DNA of 64,000 nt from JAMIFV01 sp035906055 (GTDB lineage Bacteria; Pseudomonadota; Alphaproteobacteria; Rickettsiales; JABCZZ01). Below, piece by piece: positions 7,130 through 16,027 of this stretch. The notes beneath the pieces were generated by a model. The model made no database searches and had not been told where the DNA came from. It saw only the letters and a program-made list of their open reading frames with translations. Made by a program: the position numbers and the translations under genes. The first letter of the stretch is position 1, and the number at the start of each line of letters is the position of its first letter. The stretch is taken from NCBI GenBank assembly GCA_035906055.1, contig JAMIFV010000028.1:1-64000 (forward strand). Reading direction: 5' to 3'.

Positions 7130-8584
7130 ATGTCTGACGCCCTTTCCATGATCCTTGATCATTTCGCAGAATGCCGCGTGCTCTGCGTGGGCGATGTCAT
7201 GCTTGACCGTTTTGTGTACGGGCAGGTGGACCGCATCTCGCCGGAAGCGCCGATTCCCGTATTCTCCATCCGAGAAGAACGCTCCATGCTCGGTGGCGCT
7301 GGCAATGTGGCACGCAACCTTGTGGCGCTGGGCGGGCGCACTACATTCGTAGCGGTGACCGGCAACGACAAAACCGGCCATGAGATCACCTCGCTCATCG
7401 GCAAGGAGAGCCTTATCTCCCCGTTTCTGATTCCCGAAAGCGGCAGGCTTTCCACGGTAAAGACGCGCTATGTGGCTGGCAACCAGCAGGTGCTGCGCGC
7501 CGACCACGAAGTGGCCGCGCCAGTCGCCGAAGCCACCGCGCAGCGGGTGGCGGAGGCGGCGCTTTCTGAGCTTGCCGCGCAGGATGTGGTGGTGCTTTCC
7601 GACTATGGCAAGGGCGTGCTGACGCGTGCGACGGTTGAAGCCATTATCACGGCGGCGAGGGAGCAGGGCAAGCCGGTGATCGTCGATCCCAAGTCGCGGG
7701 ATTTCAGTTTGTATCGTGGCGCTACCTGCATCAGCCCGAATCTGCATGAACTGGCCAATGCTTCTTCCATTGAGCTGCGCAGCGACGAAGATGTCATCGG
7801 TGCGGCCGGGGCGCTGATTGACCAGCATGACCTGCAATGCATGCTGGTGACGCGCAGCAGCAAGGGCATGACGCTGGTGATGAAAAACGGCGAGGTGCAT
7901 AATATCCCCGCGCGCGCGCAGGAAGTTTATGATGTATCGGGTGCAGGCGACACTGCCGTTGCCGCGCTGGCGCTTGGCATCGCTTCGGGGCTTTCATTCG
8001 ATGATGCGGCCTATCTCTCCAACCTTGCGGCGGGGATCGTGGTGGGGCGCCTTGGCACTGCTGTGGCGACGATGCAGGATATAAAAAACGCGCTCAGCGC
8101 CAAGCATGAACTGACCGGCGCATACAAGATCATGCCGCTGGCCACCGCTGCGCTGCAGGCGGAACAGTGGAAGCGCGAAGGCAAGACCGTCGCCTTTACT
8201 AATGGCTGCTTCGACCTCCTGCATCACGGGCATCTGTCCATATTGAACTTCTGCAAGAAACATTCCGACAAGCTGATTGTCGGCGTGAATACCGATGCTT
8301 CCATCAAGCGGCTGAAAGGGCCTAACCGTCCCGTGAACGAAGAACATGACCGCACGATGCTGCTGGCATCGCTGGCGGTGGTTGACGCGGTGGTGTTGTT
8401 TGAAGAGGATACGCCGCTGAAACTTATCGAATCCGTCCGGCCGCAGGTGCTGGTGAAAGGGGCTGATTACCAGAAGCACCAGGTTGTAGGGCATGAGTTT
8501 GTTGAAAGTTATGGCGGCAGAGTGGAACTCGCCCCCCTGAAGCAGGGCTACAGCACCACTAATACGATCAAAAAGATGGCCTGA
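7130..8584 (+). CDS. hldE: Bifunctional heptose-7-phosphate kinase / heptose-1-phosphate adenylyltransferase
   Basis: 484 residues, the full HldE (RfaE) fusion, which makes ADP-heptose for the lipopolysaccharide inner core. The N-terminal ribokinase-like kinase domain (1-320) shows VGDVMLDRFVYGQVDRISPEAP, SMLGGAGNVARNL and the catalytic VSGAGDTAVAALAL. The C-terminal nucleotidyltransferase domain (about 345-484) has FTNGCFDLLHHGHLSILNF with the HxGH signature, and SYGGRVELAPLKQGYSTTNTI. The ATG at 7130 was chosen; a TTG two codons earlier is less likely. Its presence implies a heptose-containing LPS core. Confidence 0.95.
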   Translation: MSDALSMILDHFAECRVLCVGDVMLDRFVYGQVDRISPEAPIPVFSIREERSMLGGAGNVARNLVALGGRTTFVAVTGNDKTGHEITSLIGKESLISPFLIPESGRLSTVKTRYVAGNQQVLRADHEVAAPVAEATAQRVAEAALSELAAQDVVVLSDYGKGVLTRATVEAIITAAREQGKPVIVDPKSRDFSLYRGATCISPNLHELANASSIELRSDEDVIGAAGALIDQHDLQCMLVTRSSKGMTLVMKNGEVHNIPARAQEVYDVSGAGDTAVAALALGIASGLSFDDAAYLSNLAAGIVVGRLGTAVATMQDIKNALSAKHELTGAYKIMPLATAALQAEQWKREGKTVAFTNGCFDLLHHGHLSILNFCKKHSDKLIVGVNTDASIKRLKGPNRPVNEEHDRTMLLASLAVVDAVVLFEEDTPLKLIESVRPQVLVKGADYQKHQVVGHEFVESYGGRVELAPLKQGYSTTNTIKKMA

Positions 8585-8865
8585 TTCCCTTCTGAATAGA
8601 TGGAATTTTGGATAGGCCTTGCACTGTGGTATAAATACACAGCAAATATTTATCATTATTTATCAATATATTGCGTATTTGTTTGCACATAAATGCAAAG
8701 CTATTCTTATTATCTTCCAATCACTTGGAGGGGTATTAACACTTTCGTAACTATTTGGGCTTAGAAACGATGTTAATGTTCTAGAAATACTTTTGTGCTG
8801 AAATGGAAGCACAGAATTACGACAGCAAAAACAGACCAACATTGTATAACTACAGGGAGCATAAC
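8585..8865. other. AT-rich leader of the pilin-like gene
   Basis: 281 bases, mostly AT-rich, upstream of the pilin-like gene. The palindrome TTCTAGAA lies near 8779-8786, and TTAA-N7-GTAA at 8736-8750 is one base off the CtrA consensus. A short inverted pair TGTGCT...AGCACA occurs near 8795-8815. No open frame of note. It probably holds the promoter for the pilin gene; nothing else is evident. Confidence 0.35.
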
Positions 8866-9690
8866 ATGACTAATAGCGTTACAACCGCGAATAACCCGCA
8901 GAAGAAAGCGGGTTTTACGCTGATCGAACTTTCCATCGTGCTGGTGATCATCGGCCTCATCGTAGGCGGTGTACTGGTAGGTCAGGATCTTATCCGCGCT
9001 GCAGAAGTTCGTTCTGCCATTTCCCAGGTTGAGAAACTGAACACCGGTGTGAACACCTTCCGCGGTAAATTCAATGCTATTCCTGGCGACATGGCTGCTT
9101 CCACTGCCAGCCAGTTCGGCTTTTCCAACGCATCCTGCGCCGGTACTGCCGGTCTTCGTGACGGTAACGGCGTGATCGAAGGTAACGCAGGTGCCGGCAG
9201 CTTCCTGCAGGGTGGTGGCGAAACCGGTCTGTTCTGGAACGACATCAGTTCTTCCACAGCGGGCAACCTCGTTGACGGTTCGTTCAGCACTGCAACCTGC
9301 ACCAGCACCCCCAGCCCCGCCAGCACCAACTTCACTTCCTACTTCCTGACTTCCAAGCTGGGCCGTGGTGCGTACCTCTATGCTTACGCCAGCGGCGGCT
9401 ATAACTTCTATGGCCTTTCCACCATCACGGCCGTTGCTTCGGGTGCTGTAACCTCCGGTGTGTCTCTCTCGGTGATGCAGGCTTACAACATCGACACCAA
9501 GATGGATGACGGCAGGCCGACCACCGGCAACGTGCTCGCTCAGCATCTGACCGGCGGTGCGGTGACCAATGCAACCAACGCCGGTTCGGCTTCCGCTACC
9601 ACCTGCTATGAAACCACCACGAGCACTTACACCATCTCCACCAACAACGGTGCAGGCGGTAACTGCTCTCTGTCCTTCCGCTTCCAGTAA
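8866..9690 (+). CDS. Type IV pilin-like / pseudopilin protein
   Basis: 274 residues. A short positively charged leader ends in KKAG, followed by FTLIELSIVLVIIGLIVGGV: the prepilin peptidase site (cut after Gly, N-methylated Phe) with Glu at +5 and the hydrophobic N-helix. Then comes an AAEVRSAISQVEKLNTGVNTF helix and the FRGKFNAIPGDM segment common in alphaproteobacterial pilin-like proteins. The C-terminal part is rich in Thr, Ser, Ala and Gly and has several Cys (CAGTAG, ATCTST, TTCYET, GNCSL) that could form disulphides. AGGGAGC precedes the ATG. A strong terminator follows, so it is a single-gene unit; no pilus assembly genes are near. Confidence 0.85.
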   Translation: MTNSVTTANNPQKKAGFTLIELSIVLVIIGLIVGGVLVGQDLIRAAEVRSAISQVEKLNTGVNTFRGKFNAIPGDMAASTASQFGFSNASCAGTAGLRDGNGVIEGNAGAGSFLQGGGETGLFWNDISSSTAGNLVDGSFSTATCTSTPSPASTNFTSYFLTSKLGRGAYLYAYASGGYNFYGLSTITAVASGAVTSGVSLSVMQAYNIDTKMDDGRPTTGNVLAQHLTGGAVTNATNAGSASATTCYETTTSTYTISTNNGAGGNCSLSFRFQ

Positions 9691-9712
9691 ACGGAAACGG
9701 ATACAAAAAAGA

Positions 9713-9740
9713 AGGGCGGTGGAAACACCGCCCTTTTTTT
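9713..9740 (+). terminator. Intrinsic terminator after the pilin-like gene
   Basis: AGGGCGGTG (9713-9721), a GAAA loop and CACCGCCCT (9726-9734) make a perfect 9-bp stem followed by a T run to 9740. The A run just before the stem gives a weaker terminator for the convergent phosphomannomutase gene on the other strand. Confidence 0.92.
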
Positions 9741-9755
9741 GTACCGTAGGCATAA

Positions 9756-11144
9756 TTAATGACCTGCGGAGACTACAAAATCCACCTTGCTCTTCGCAAG
9801 CTCGCTTTTCAGGTGATGCATGAGCGATTCCAGCCCGGCCTCAGAAGTGGACTCACAACGCGCCACCAGCACGGCCTGCGTGTTGGACGCACGCAGCAGC
9901 CACCAGCCTTCCTTCAGGTTCACGCGCACGCCGTCCACGTCATTCACCTGCTGCCCTTGGGCGGCCAGACGTGACTTTACTTCTTTGGCCACTTCGAACT
10001 TGCGCAGTTCGTCACACGGGATGCGCAGTTCCGGCGTGGCATAGGTCCTGGGCAGGTGCGCGCGCAGCGCTGAAAGGCTCCTGCCGCTCTCCGCCAGCAA
10101 CGAAATCAGGCGCACGGCGGCATACAGCGCGTCGTCAAAGCCGTAATATCTGTCGGCGAAGAACATATGCCCGCTTACTTCGCCCGCCAGCTTTGCGCCG
10201 GTTTCTGCCATTTTGCTCTTGATAAGCGAATGCCCCGTTTTCCACATCAGCGGTTTGCCGCCAAGACGCGCTATTTCATCGAACACGGTCTGGCTGGATT
10301 TCACGTCGGCGATGATGGTGGCGCCGGGATGCGCGTTAATTACGGCAGCGGAATAAAGCGCCAGCAACTGGTCGCCCCAGACGATCTCGCCTGTCTCGTC
10401 GATAGCGCCGATGCGGTCGCCGTCACCGTCGAACGCGATGCCAAGATCGCAGTTCTGTTTTTTTACTTCTGCCACGAGGTCCTGTAAATTCTCCGGCAGG
10501 CTGGGGTCAGGGTGATGATTGGGGAAAGTACCGTCCACTTCGGCAAAGAGCGTGGTGTGTTTGCCGGGCAGCTTCCTGACGAGTTTGCTCATGATTTCGC
10601 CTGCCGCGCCGTTGCCCGCGTCCCATGCCACATTCACCGGCTTGTTGCCGGAACAGGCCTTCACCAGCGTGTCCACGTATTCGTCGGCGATGTCCAGTTC
10701 GCTGGATGTGCCGTTGCCGCTATATACTTCATTGGCAGACGCTATCGTTCCAATGCGCGCGATGTCCTGTCCGTAGAAGGGCTTGCGGCCCAGCATGAAT
10801 TTGAACCCGTTATGCGTGGGCGGGTTATGCGAACCCGTCACCATGATGCCGCCGTCCAGCTCGCGGCTGCAAACGGTGAAATACAGCATCGGCGTGGGGC
10901 CAACACCGATACGGATAACTTCCGCGCCGCTTTCCGTGAGGCCTTTGACCAGCGCTGCTTCCATTTCGGGCGAGCTCAGGCGGCCGTCGCGCCCTACGGC
11001 GATGCGCGGCGCTCTGGTTTTCCATTCAGGCTTGAAGCTCGCAAACGCGCGGCCGATCGCGTAAGCGTCTTTTGCGTGCAGGGTTTCGCCGACAATGCCG
11101 CGAATGTCGTATTCACGAAGGATGGAAGGATGAAATATGTGCAT
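9756..11144 (-). CDS. manB: Phosphomannomutase / phosphoglucomutase
   Basis: 462 residues, typical of the bacterial PMM/PGM (AlgC/ManB) group, which moves the phosphate between C6 and C1 of mannose or glucose for sugar-nucleotide and polysaccharide synthesis. Visible sites are the N-terminal LREYDIRGIVGE, the active-site serine loop MVTGSHNPPTHNGFK (phosphoserine in TGSHNP), the metal loop FDGDGDRIGAID and the sugar-binding GEVSGHMFFADRYYGFDD. The C-terminal domain has VRVNLKEGWWLLRASNTQ for phosphate binding. It converges on the pilin-like gene and lies 36 bases downstream of mipZ on the same strand. Whether mannose or glucose phosphate is the main substrate cannot be told. Confidence 0.92.
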   Translation of the reverse strand: MHIFHPSILREYDIRGIVGETLHAKDAYAIGRAFASFKPEWKTRAPRIAVGRDGRLSSPEMEAALVKGLTESGAEVIRIGVGPTPMLYFTVCSRELDGGIMVTGSHNPPTHNGFKFMLGRKPFYGQDIARIGTIASANEVYSGNGTSSELDIADEYVDTLVKACSGNKPVNVAWDAGNGAAGEIMSKLVRKLPGKHTTLFAEVDGTFPNHHPDPSLPENLQDLVAEVKKQNCDLGIAFDGDGDRIGAIDETGEIVWGDQLLALYSAAVINAHPGATIIADVKSSQTVFDEIARLGGKPLMWKTGHSLIKSKMAETGAKLAGEVSGHMFFADRYYGFDDALYAAVRLISLLAESGRSLSALRAHLPRTYATPELRIPCDELRKFEVAKEVKSRLAAQGQQVNDVDGVRVNLKEGWWLLRASNTQAVLVARCESTSEAGLESLMHHLKSELAKSKVDFVVSAGH

Positions 11145-11180
11145 GGAAATGATGTAAGAAAGTTAAATCGTTGGAAAATA

Positions 11181-12278
11181 TCAGCTGGCAACTTCCAGCG
11201 TGCCGGAGCTGGTAACCTGCGTCGTCGTGACAGGTGAAACCGGGATCGTGTTGCCGGAGGCCGTGTCTTCGGTGCTGCTGGCGGGAGAAGTAGCGGCAGT
11301 AGCCGTCTGGGTAACCGCAGGCGTGGCTGCGGATGAAGTTACTGCGGAGGCAGAAGTTTCTTCCTGCTCCTGTTTTTCACTCTGGCTGGTGCGCAGCTGC
11401 GCCACGCGTTCGTCCACAGCGGGTATCTGCAACGTTTTAAGCAGGTCGCGCACTTCCTGGCGGGCGGCGACATGCGAGAGCGACATGCCGGAGCCGCTGG
11501 TGGAGTCTACGTCGAGCACGGTGAGGCCCTGCAGGAACATTTCGCGGAAGATGACGCGCTCGCTGAAGCCCGGCGCTACGCGGAAGCCGATACGGCGCGA
11601 GAGCTCGGTGAGTACGGCGGTCATGTGGCGCTTGTTGCGCGCGTCGATATTGCTCAGGCGATTGCGCATGACGATCCATTCGATAGAGCCGTTGTCACGC
11701 TTGGCGCGCGAGAGCTTCTGCTCCCACACCATTTCCGCATAGATGCTGGGGCGCACGATCTTGAGCGTCTGGCCGTCCACGTTGGCGAGCACGTCGAGAT
11801 CGACGAAGCTGTCGTTGATCGGCGTGATGACCGTGTCGGCAAAGGAATGCGCAAGACGCGCGAGGTAGGTGTCGCTGCCCGGCGTGTCGATGACCACGAA
11901 ATCATGGCCGTAATAGATGCGTGCGAGGCCTTTGAGAAAGCGCTCGCGTTCGTCGGCTTCCGCTTCCTGCAGGATGGGGAACGGGCTGCGCTGGATGACG
12001 ATATGATGCGGCAGCGGCAGCGGCACGCCTTCCTTGGCGATGGTCTGGCGGCGGTTTTCTATGTAGCGCGAAAGGCTGCGCTGGCGGGCGTCGATGTCCA
12101 TGCTGCCGACGGTGAAGCCGAGCCTGAGCAACGCCACGATGAGATGCATGGTGGTAGTGGTCTTGCCAGAGCCGCCTTTTTCATTGCCCACGATGATGAC
12201 ATGCGCAGGCTTACGCGAAGCGCCAGGCTGGCTTGTTTCGGATGCGGAATGGCTGGAACTGATAGCAGGCCCGCTCAT
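11181..12278 (-). CDS. mipZ: MipZ, ParA-like ATPase positioning the division plane
   Basis: 365 residues. After about 25 residues of Ser/Ala-rich lead comes HVIIVGNEKGGSGKTTTTMHL with the deviant Walker A of MinD/ParA ATPases, then GSMDIDARQRSLSRYIENR and FVVIDTPG. MipZ-specific blocks are ITPINDSFVDLDVLANVD, PSIYAEMVWEQKLSRAKRD, VMRNRLSNIDARNKRH and GFSERVIFREMFLQGLTVLD. MipZ forms gradients from ParB at the cell poles and blocks FtsZ away from midcell. The C-terminal 75 residues are a low-complexity Ala/Ser/Thr tail. I chose the internal ATG at 12278, where homology begins; the longer frame to 12362 has no support. It diverges from the RluB-type gene. Confidence 0.92.
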   Translation of the reverse strand: MSGPAISSSHSASETSQPGASRKPAHVIIVGNEKGGSGKTTTTMHLIVALLRLGFTVGSMDIDARQRSLSRYIENRRQTIAKEGVPLPLPHHIVIQRSPFPILQEAEADERERFLKGLARIYYGHDFVVIDTPGSDTYLARLAHSFADTVITPINDSFVDLDVLANVDGQTLKIVRPSIYAEMVWEQKLSRAKRDNGSIEWIVMRNRLSNIDARNKRHMTAVLTELSRRIGFRVAPGFSERVIFREMFLQGLTVLDVDSTSGSGMSLSHVAARQEVRDLLKTLQIPAVDERVAQLRTSQSEKQEQEETSASAVTSSAATPAVTQTATAATSPASSTEDTASGNTIPVSPVTTTQVTSSGTLEVAS

Positions 12279-12380
12279 GGATTTCTCATCGTTTTTTATT
12301 GGAATGCAGGGAACCATAACCCATGCAATCCGGGCTGTCAAAGACGTTGTGCATTTGCCCAAAGATTGTAGGATGCCGCC

Positions 12381-13139
12381 ATGAAAAAAGAAAATAGTGA
12401 GTCACCGCACGCAGGTGAACGCATCGCCAAGGTCATCGCACGCGCAGGCATTTGTTCGCGCCGCGACGCGGAAAAACTCATCGAGGCGGGCGAGGTCAGC
12501 GTCAATGGCAGCAAGATAACATCGCCCGCGCTCAACGTAAGCGCGCAGGATGCCATCCGCGTGCGCGGCAAGCTGGTGCAGAGCGATGATCCGACCCGTT
12601 TATGGCTATACAACAAACCTGCCGGGCTGGTGACGACGCATAGTGATCCCGAAGGCCGCCCTACGGTGTTTTCGGCGTTGCCCAAGGGAATGCCGCGTGT
12701 GATCTCGGTGGGCAGGCTTGACCTCAACACGGAAGGCCTGTTGCTGCTCACCAATGACGGCGAGCTCGCCCGTTATATGGAACTGCCCGCAACGGGCTGG
12801 CGCCGCCGCTACCGCGCACGCGTGTTCGGCCTTACCACCGAAGAGGCGCTGGAACCGCTGGCAAAAGGCGTCACGATCGATGGCATCAAATACGCCCCCA
12901 TCGAAACCAAAATGGAAAAAGCCACCGGGCGCAATTGCTGGGTGCAGGTGACGCTGACCGAAGGCAAGAACCGCGAGATCCGCCGTGTGTTCGAGCATAT
13001 CGGCTGCAAGGTGAGCCGCCTCATGCGGGTGGCGTATGGCCCGTTCCAGATCGGCGGCCTGCAACCGGGCGAACTGAAAGAAGTGCCCGGCAAGGTCATT
13101 CGCGATCAGGTGGGCGGGGCGCTGGAAATCAGGAAATAA
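12381..13139 (+). CDS. rluB: 23S rRNA pseudouridine synthase (RluB/RsuA family)
   Basis: 252 residues. An N-terminal S4 RNA-binding domain (GERIAKVIARAGICSRRDAEKLI, then GEVSVNG) is followed by the RsuA-type catalytic domain with LYNKPAGLVTTHSDPEGRPTVF and the catalytic Asp in VGRLDLNTEGLLLLTNDG. C-terminal TEGKNREIRRVFEHIG and VSRLMRVAYGPF complete the family pattern. The enzyme isomerises uridine in rRNA. Target position (U2605 of 23S in E. coli RluB) is inferred from the S4-containing subgroup. Its last 11 bases overlap the convergent gene on the other strand. Confidence 0.92.
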   Translation: MKKENSESPHAGERIAKVIARAGICSRRDAEKLIEAGEVSVNGSKITSPALNVSAQDAIRVRGKLVQSDDPTRLWLYNKPAGLVTTHSDPEGRPTVFSALPKGMPRVISVGRLDLNTEGLLLLTNDGELARYMELPATGWRRRYRARVFGLTTEEALEPLAKGVTIDGIKYAPIETKMEKATGRNCWVQVTLTEGKNREIRRVFEHIGCKVSRLMRVAYGPFQIGGLQPGELKEVPGKVIRDQVGGALEIRK

Positions 13140-13662
13140 GCGACTGGGTCTGTGCCTTGCCCTGAGCCAGTGCGCTGGCTGCATTCTGTTGCAGCGTGGC
13201 GTTATAGGCGTTAGAGGCTTTCACCGCGTCGTTGATGAAGCTGAACGATGTGGTGTTCGATGCGGTTACTTTAGGGTTTTCCAGCTTGGCCTGCTGTAAT
13301 GCGGAAGCGCTGGCATTGTCGTATAGGTTGGCGTAGAGCTTCGCGAGCCCGTTATCCGCCGATTTGCCGCCGTAAATGGTGGCGATAGGATCAAAGCTGC
13401 CGTCGGTGCCCTGCAGTAGGCTCAGCACGGAAGAAGAGTAGCCGTTGCCGCCAAGCAATGAGGATACCAGCACGGAAGAAGAGTAGCCGTTGCCGCCAAG
13501 CAATGAGGATACCAGCGCGGAGGATGTGCTGTCGCTGCCGGTGTTAGTCGTGGTAATGGTGGACGGTGTGGCAGCGGTATTTCCGGTCGCGGCTGTCTTG
13601 CCCTGAAGCTGGTCAAGGTAGGAAAAATAGGGCAGGGATGATACAGATACAGAAGAAACCAT
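13129..13662 (-). CDS. Low-complexity hypothetical protein with exact internal 15-residue repeat
   Basis: 177 residues, no family recognised. Composition is strongly biased to Ser, Thr, Ala and Asn. Residues 50-64 and 65-79 are identical (LVSSLLGGNGYSSSV), encoded by a perfect 45-bp direct repeat. The C-terminal half is helical, with A/Q-rich stretches (ASALQQAKLENPK, NAYNATLQQNAASALAQGKAQ) that resemble flagellin- or secreted-rod-like sequences. No N-terminal signal peptide is evident. AAGGTGAACC precedes the start. It lies between rluB and tilS on the opposite strand and overlaps the rluB end. Possibly exported by a non-Sec route, but this is inference. Confidence 0.55.
   Translation of the reverse strand: MVSSVSVSSLPYFSYLDQLQGKTAATGNTAATPSTITTTNTGSDSTSSALVSSLLGGNGYSSSVLVSSLLGGNGYSSSVLSLLQGTDGSFDPIATIYGGKSADNGLAKLYANLYDNASASALQQAKLENPKVTASNTTSFSFINDAVKASNAYNATLQQNAASALAQGKAQTQSLIS
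13424..13513. repeat. Perfect 45-bp tandem duplication inside a coding gene
   Basis: Two identical 45-base copies (13424-13468 and 13469-13513) lie head to tail. The unit is a multiple of three, so the frame of the enclosing minus-strand gene is kept. Zero mismatches point to recent slippage or duplication. Confidence 0.92.
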
Positions 13663-13726
13663 AGGTTCACCTTAGCATAAATTACCTTATAATAACACTG
13701 TTAATATCTGGTTACTGCTGGTTGGG

Positions 13727-14968
13727 ATGGAAAAAAATCTTTTAGAAACAATAGAATTTTTGGAGTTGCCTAAAAAAGCGCCACTCGCCGTGGCCTGTTC
13801 GGGCGGGGCGGACAGTATGGCTTTGGCCCTGCTGCTGGCCCAATATTGCCATAAATCAGGTAATACGCTGACCGCGCTGACCGTGGATCACGGGCTGCGC
13901 AAAGAGTCGGCGGATGAAGCGCAACAGGTGGAAAAATGGCTGAAGAAACATAATGTTGATCATGTCACGTTGTGCTGGGAAGGTAAAAAGCCAACGCGCA
14001 ATATTCAGGAAGCGGCGCGCGAAGCGCGTTATGCATTGATGGCCGGGTATTGCCGCGCCAACAAGGTGCAGCATTTACTGCTCGCGCATCATCGTGACGA
14101 CCAGGCGGAAACATTTCTTTTGCGCCTTGCGCGTGGCAGCGGCGTGGATGGCCTCTGCTGTATGGCAACGCAAACGCAGATGCACGGCATCACGTTGCTG
14201 CGCCCGCTGCTGGGAGTAAGCAAAGCGGATTTGATCACCTATCTCAAAGCGAAGAAGCAAACATTTGTAGAAGACCCGAGCAATGAAAAGCTCATCTATG
14301 ACCGCGTGAAGATGCGCAAAGCCATGCCAGTGCTGGCGGAGCTTGGCCTGACACCTGAACGTCTTGTGAGTACGGCACAAGCGATGCAGCGCGCACGGCA
14401 GGCGCTGGAAGCGGAAACGCATGCGCTGCTTAAGCGTCATTGCGGCTGTTTTGCTGAAGGCTATGCGATGCTGAAACCTTTCGACGCCGAAGAGGAGATT
14501 GCGCTGCGTGTGATGGCGCATCTTGTAATGACCATTGGCGGCCATAGCATCAAGCCGCGCCTTGAAGAAACGGAGCAATTGCTTTCTGCCGTGCGGAAAA
14601 AACCTTTCAAAGGCGCAACGCTCGGCGGGTGCCAGTTCATCGCGCATAAAGGTGCTATTCTGGTCTGCCGTGAACTGAGCGCTGTGGAAAAACCCGTGCC
14701 TGCAGCTAGCCGTAGATGGGATAACCGTTTCCATATCACCTGCAACGCACCCAAGGGCTGGACGGTGGGTGCGCTCACGCAGCAGGGCTGGCTGGTGCTT
14801 GCAAAACAGCATAAGCTTGAAAACCCCTATCCCGATAAACGTATTCTCTACACGCTGCCGGCGCTGCGCGATGCAGCGGGAACAGTGCGTGCCGTGCCGC
14901 ATCTGGGCGTGAATGCTACAGCGCTAAAAGCGCAGCTATTTTCTGATAATGTTGCTGCGGATCGCTGA
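13727..14968 (+). CDS. tilS: tRNA(Ile)-lysidine synthetase
   Basis: 413 residues. The N-type ATP pyrophosphatase loop VACSGGADSMALALLLAQ lies near residue 23. Then come LTVDHGLRKESADEAQQVEKW, the metal and tRNA-contact region LLAHHRDDQAETFLLRLARGSG, LLRPLLGVSKADLITYL and VEDPSNEKLIYDRVKMR. The enzyme adds lysine to C34 of tRNA-Ile(CAU), letting it read AUA; it is essential in nearly all bacteria. In many Alphaproteobacteria ftsH follows tilS; here it does not. The last 53 bases overlap the convergent mrp gene. Confidence 0.93.
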   Translation: MEKNLLETIEFLELPKKAPLAVACSGGADSMALALLLAQYCHKSGNTLTALTVDHGLRKESADEAQQVEKWLKKHNVDHVTLCWEGKKPTRNIQEAAREARYALMAGYCRANKVQHLLLAHHRDDQAETFLLRLARGSGVDGLCCMATQTQMHGITLLRPLLGVSKADLITYLKAKKQTFVEDPSNEKLIYDRVKMRKAMPVLAELGLTPERLVSTAQAMQRARQALEAETHALLKRHCGCFAEGYAMLKPFDAEEEIALRVMAHLVMTIGGHSIKPRLEETEQLLSAVRKKPFKGATLGGCQFIAHKGAILVCRELSAVEKPVPAASRRWDNRFHITCNAPKGWTVGALTQQGWLVLAKQHKLENPYPDKRILYTLPALRDAAGTVRAVPHLGVNATALKAQLFSDNVAADR

Positions 14969-15944
14969 AGCGCGTGCCTTCGTCTGACGCGCTGCGCAGC
15001 GCCATATCCAGCGGAATTGCTCCAAGCAGAGGAACATGAAAAGCCTGCGCCAGCTTCTCGCCGCCGCCTTCACCGAAGATGGCATGCAGTGTGCCGTTCG
15101 CATCGGTGAAGCCGCTCATATTTTCCACCACGCCCAGCAGGGGCACATAGACTTTGCGGAACATGTTCATGGATTTGGACGCGTCGGCCACCGCCACATC
15201 CTGCGGCGTGGTGACGGTGATTACGCCATTTACAGGCACTTGCTGCACAAGGCTTAAATGCACGTCGCCCGTACCCGGCGGCATATCCACCAGTAATATG
15301 TCCAGCGGCTCTTTTTCAGCGCCCCAGCGCGCGCCGCGCAGCAACTGGTAAAGCGCCTTGCTCGCCTGCGGCCCGCGCCAGACGAGCGCCGAGGATTCTT
15401 CCACCAGCAGTCCCATGGAAAGGCATTTGATGCCATGCGCGTCTGGCGGCACGATAAGGTTATCAACGCTTTCGGGCTTGCCTTTGAGTGCCATCATGCG
15501 CGGCAGTGAAGGGCCGTAAATATCGGCGTCCAGCAGGCCGACGCGTTTGCCGGACGCTGCGAATGCATGCGCGAGGTTGACAGCGGTGGTGGATTTTCCG
15601 ACACCGCCCTTGCCCGATGTGACCGCGATGACTTTCCGCACATGGGGCAGTTTACGCATGTTCCATTCGGATTTTCTTGCAGGAGCGCTGCGCGTGGGAG
15701 CGGCGGAAGAAGTGGAAATAATAGTAATTTCACCCACATCGTCCGCAGCGCGTATCTCGCGTTCGCAGGCCGCCTCAAGCGCTGCGCTGTGGTTGGCTTC
15801 TTCGGGGGCGAGGGTCAGCACAAAGCCGATATCCCTATCCTTCACCGTGATGCCGGATATGCGGTTATTGCCGACAATATCGCTAACGCCGTCCTGCTCT
15901 TTCACGTTGCGCAGCGAGATTAAAATACGCTCAGAATCCAGCAT
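14916..15944 (-). CDS. apbC: Iron-sulfur cluster carrier ATPase, Mrp/ApbC family
   Basis: 342 residues. An N-terminal MIP18/DUF59-like domain (1-80; SERILISLRNVKEQDGVSDIV) is joined by an Ala/Ser linker to a P-loop domain with VIAVTSGKGGVGKSTTAVNLA, LLDADIYGPSLPRMM and LLVDMPPGTGDVHLSLVQQVP. This fits cytoplasmic Fe-S cluster carriers. The C-x-x-C motif of E. coli-type ApbC, expected after VENMS, is replaced by GFTDANGTLHAIFGEGG; I recall the same absence in other alphaproteobacterial members. It diverges from hflK, and its end overlaps tilS by 53 bases on opposite strands. Confidence 0.92.
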   Translation of the reverse strand: MLDSERILISLRNVKEQDGVSDIVGNNRISGITVKDRDIGFVLTLAPEEANHSAALEAACEREIRAADDVGEITIISTSSAAPTRSAPARKSEWNMRKLPHVRKVIAVTSGKGGVGKSTTAVNLAHAFAASGKRVGLLDADIYGPSLPRMMALKGKPESVDNLIVPPDAHGIKCLSMGLLVEESSALVWRGPQASKALYQLLRGARWGAEKEPLDILLVDMPPGTGDVHLSLVQQVPVNGVITVTTPQDVAVADASKSMNMFRKVYVPLLGVVENMSGFTDANGTLHAIFGEGGGEKLAQAFHVPLLGAIPLDMALRSASDEGTRFSDPQQHYQKIAALLAL

Positions 15945-16027
15945 CGTCTCAGTATCGTCCTTGCCAATTGTATATTAAGCCGTATAACTAACCTTCTAAT
16001 CTATCAGACGCAATACAGGAAGTTCGC

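Noticed and set aside
8736..8750. TTAA-N7-GTAA before the pilin gene as a CtrA site
   Set aside because: One fixed base is wrong; kept only as a remark with the pilin gene.
13424..13513. CRISPR-like direct repeat
   Set aside because: Only two adjoining copies without spacers, in frame inside a gene; this is a coding tandem duplication.
14916..15944. Missing CxxC in Mrp/ApbC as sign of an inactive protein
   Set aside because: As far as I recall, alphaproteobacterial Mrp proteins commonly lack this pair, and the P-loop and other motifs are intact.
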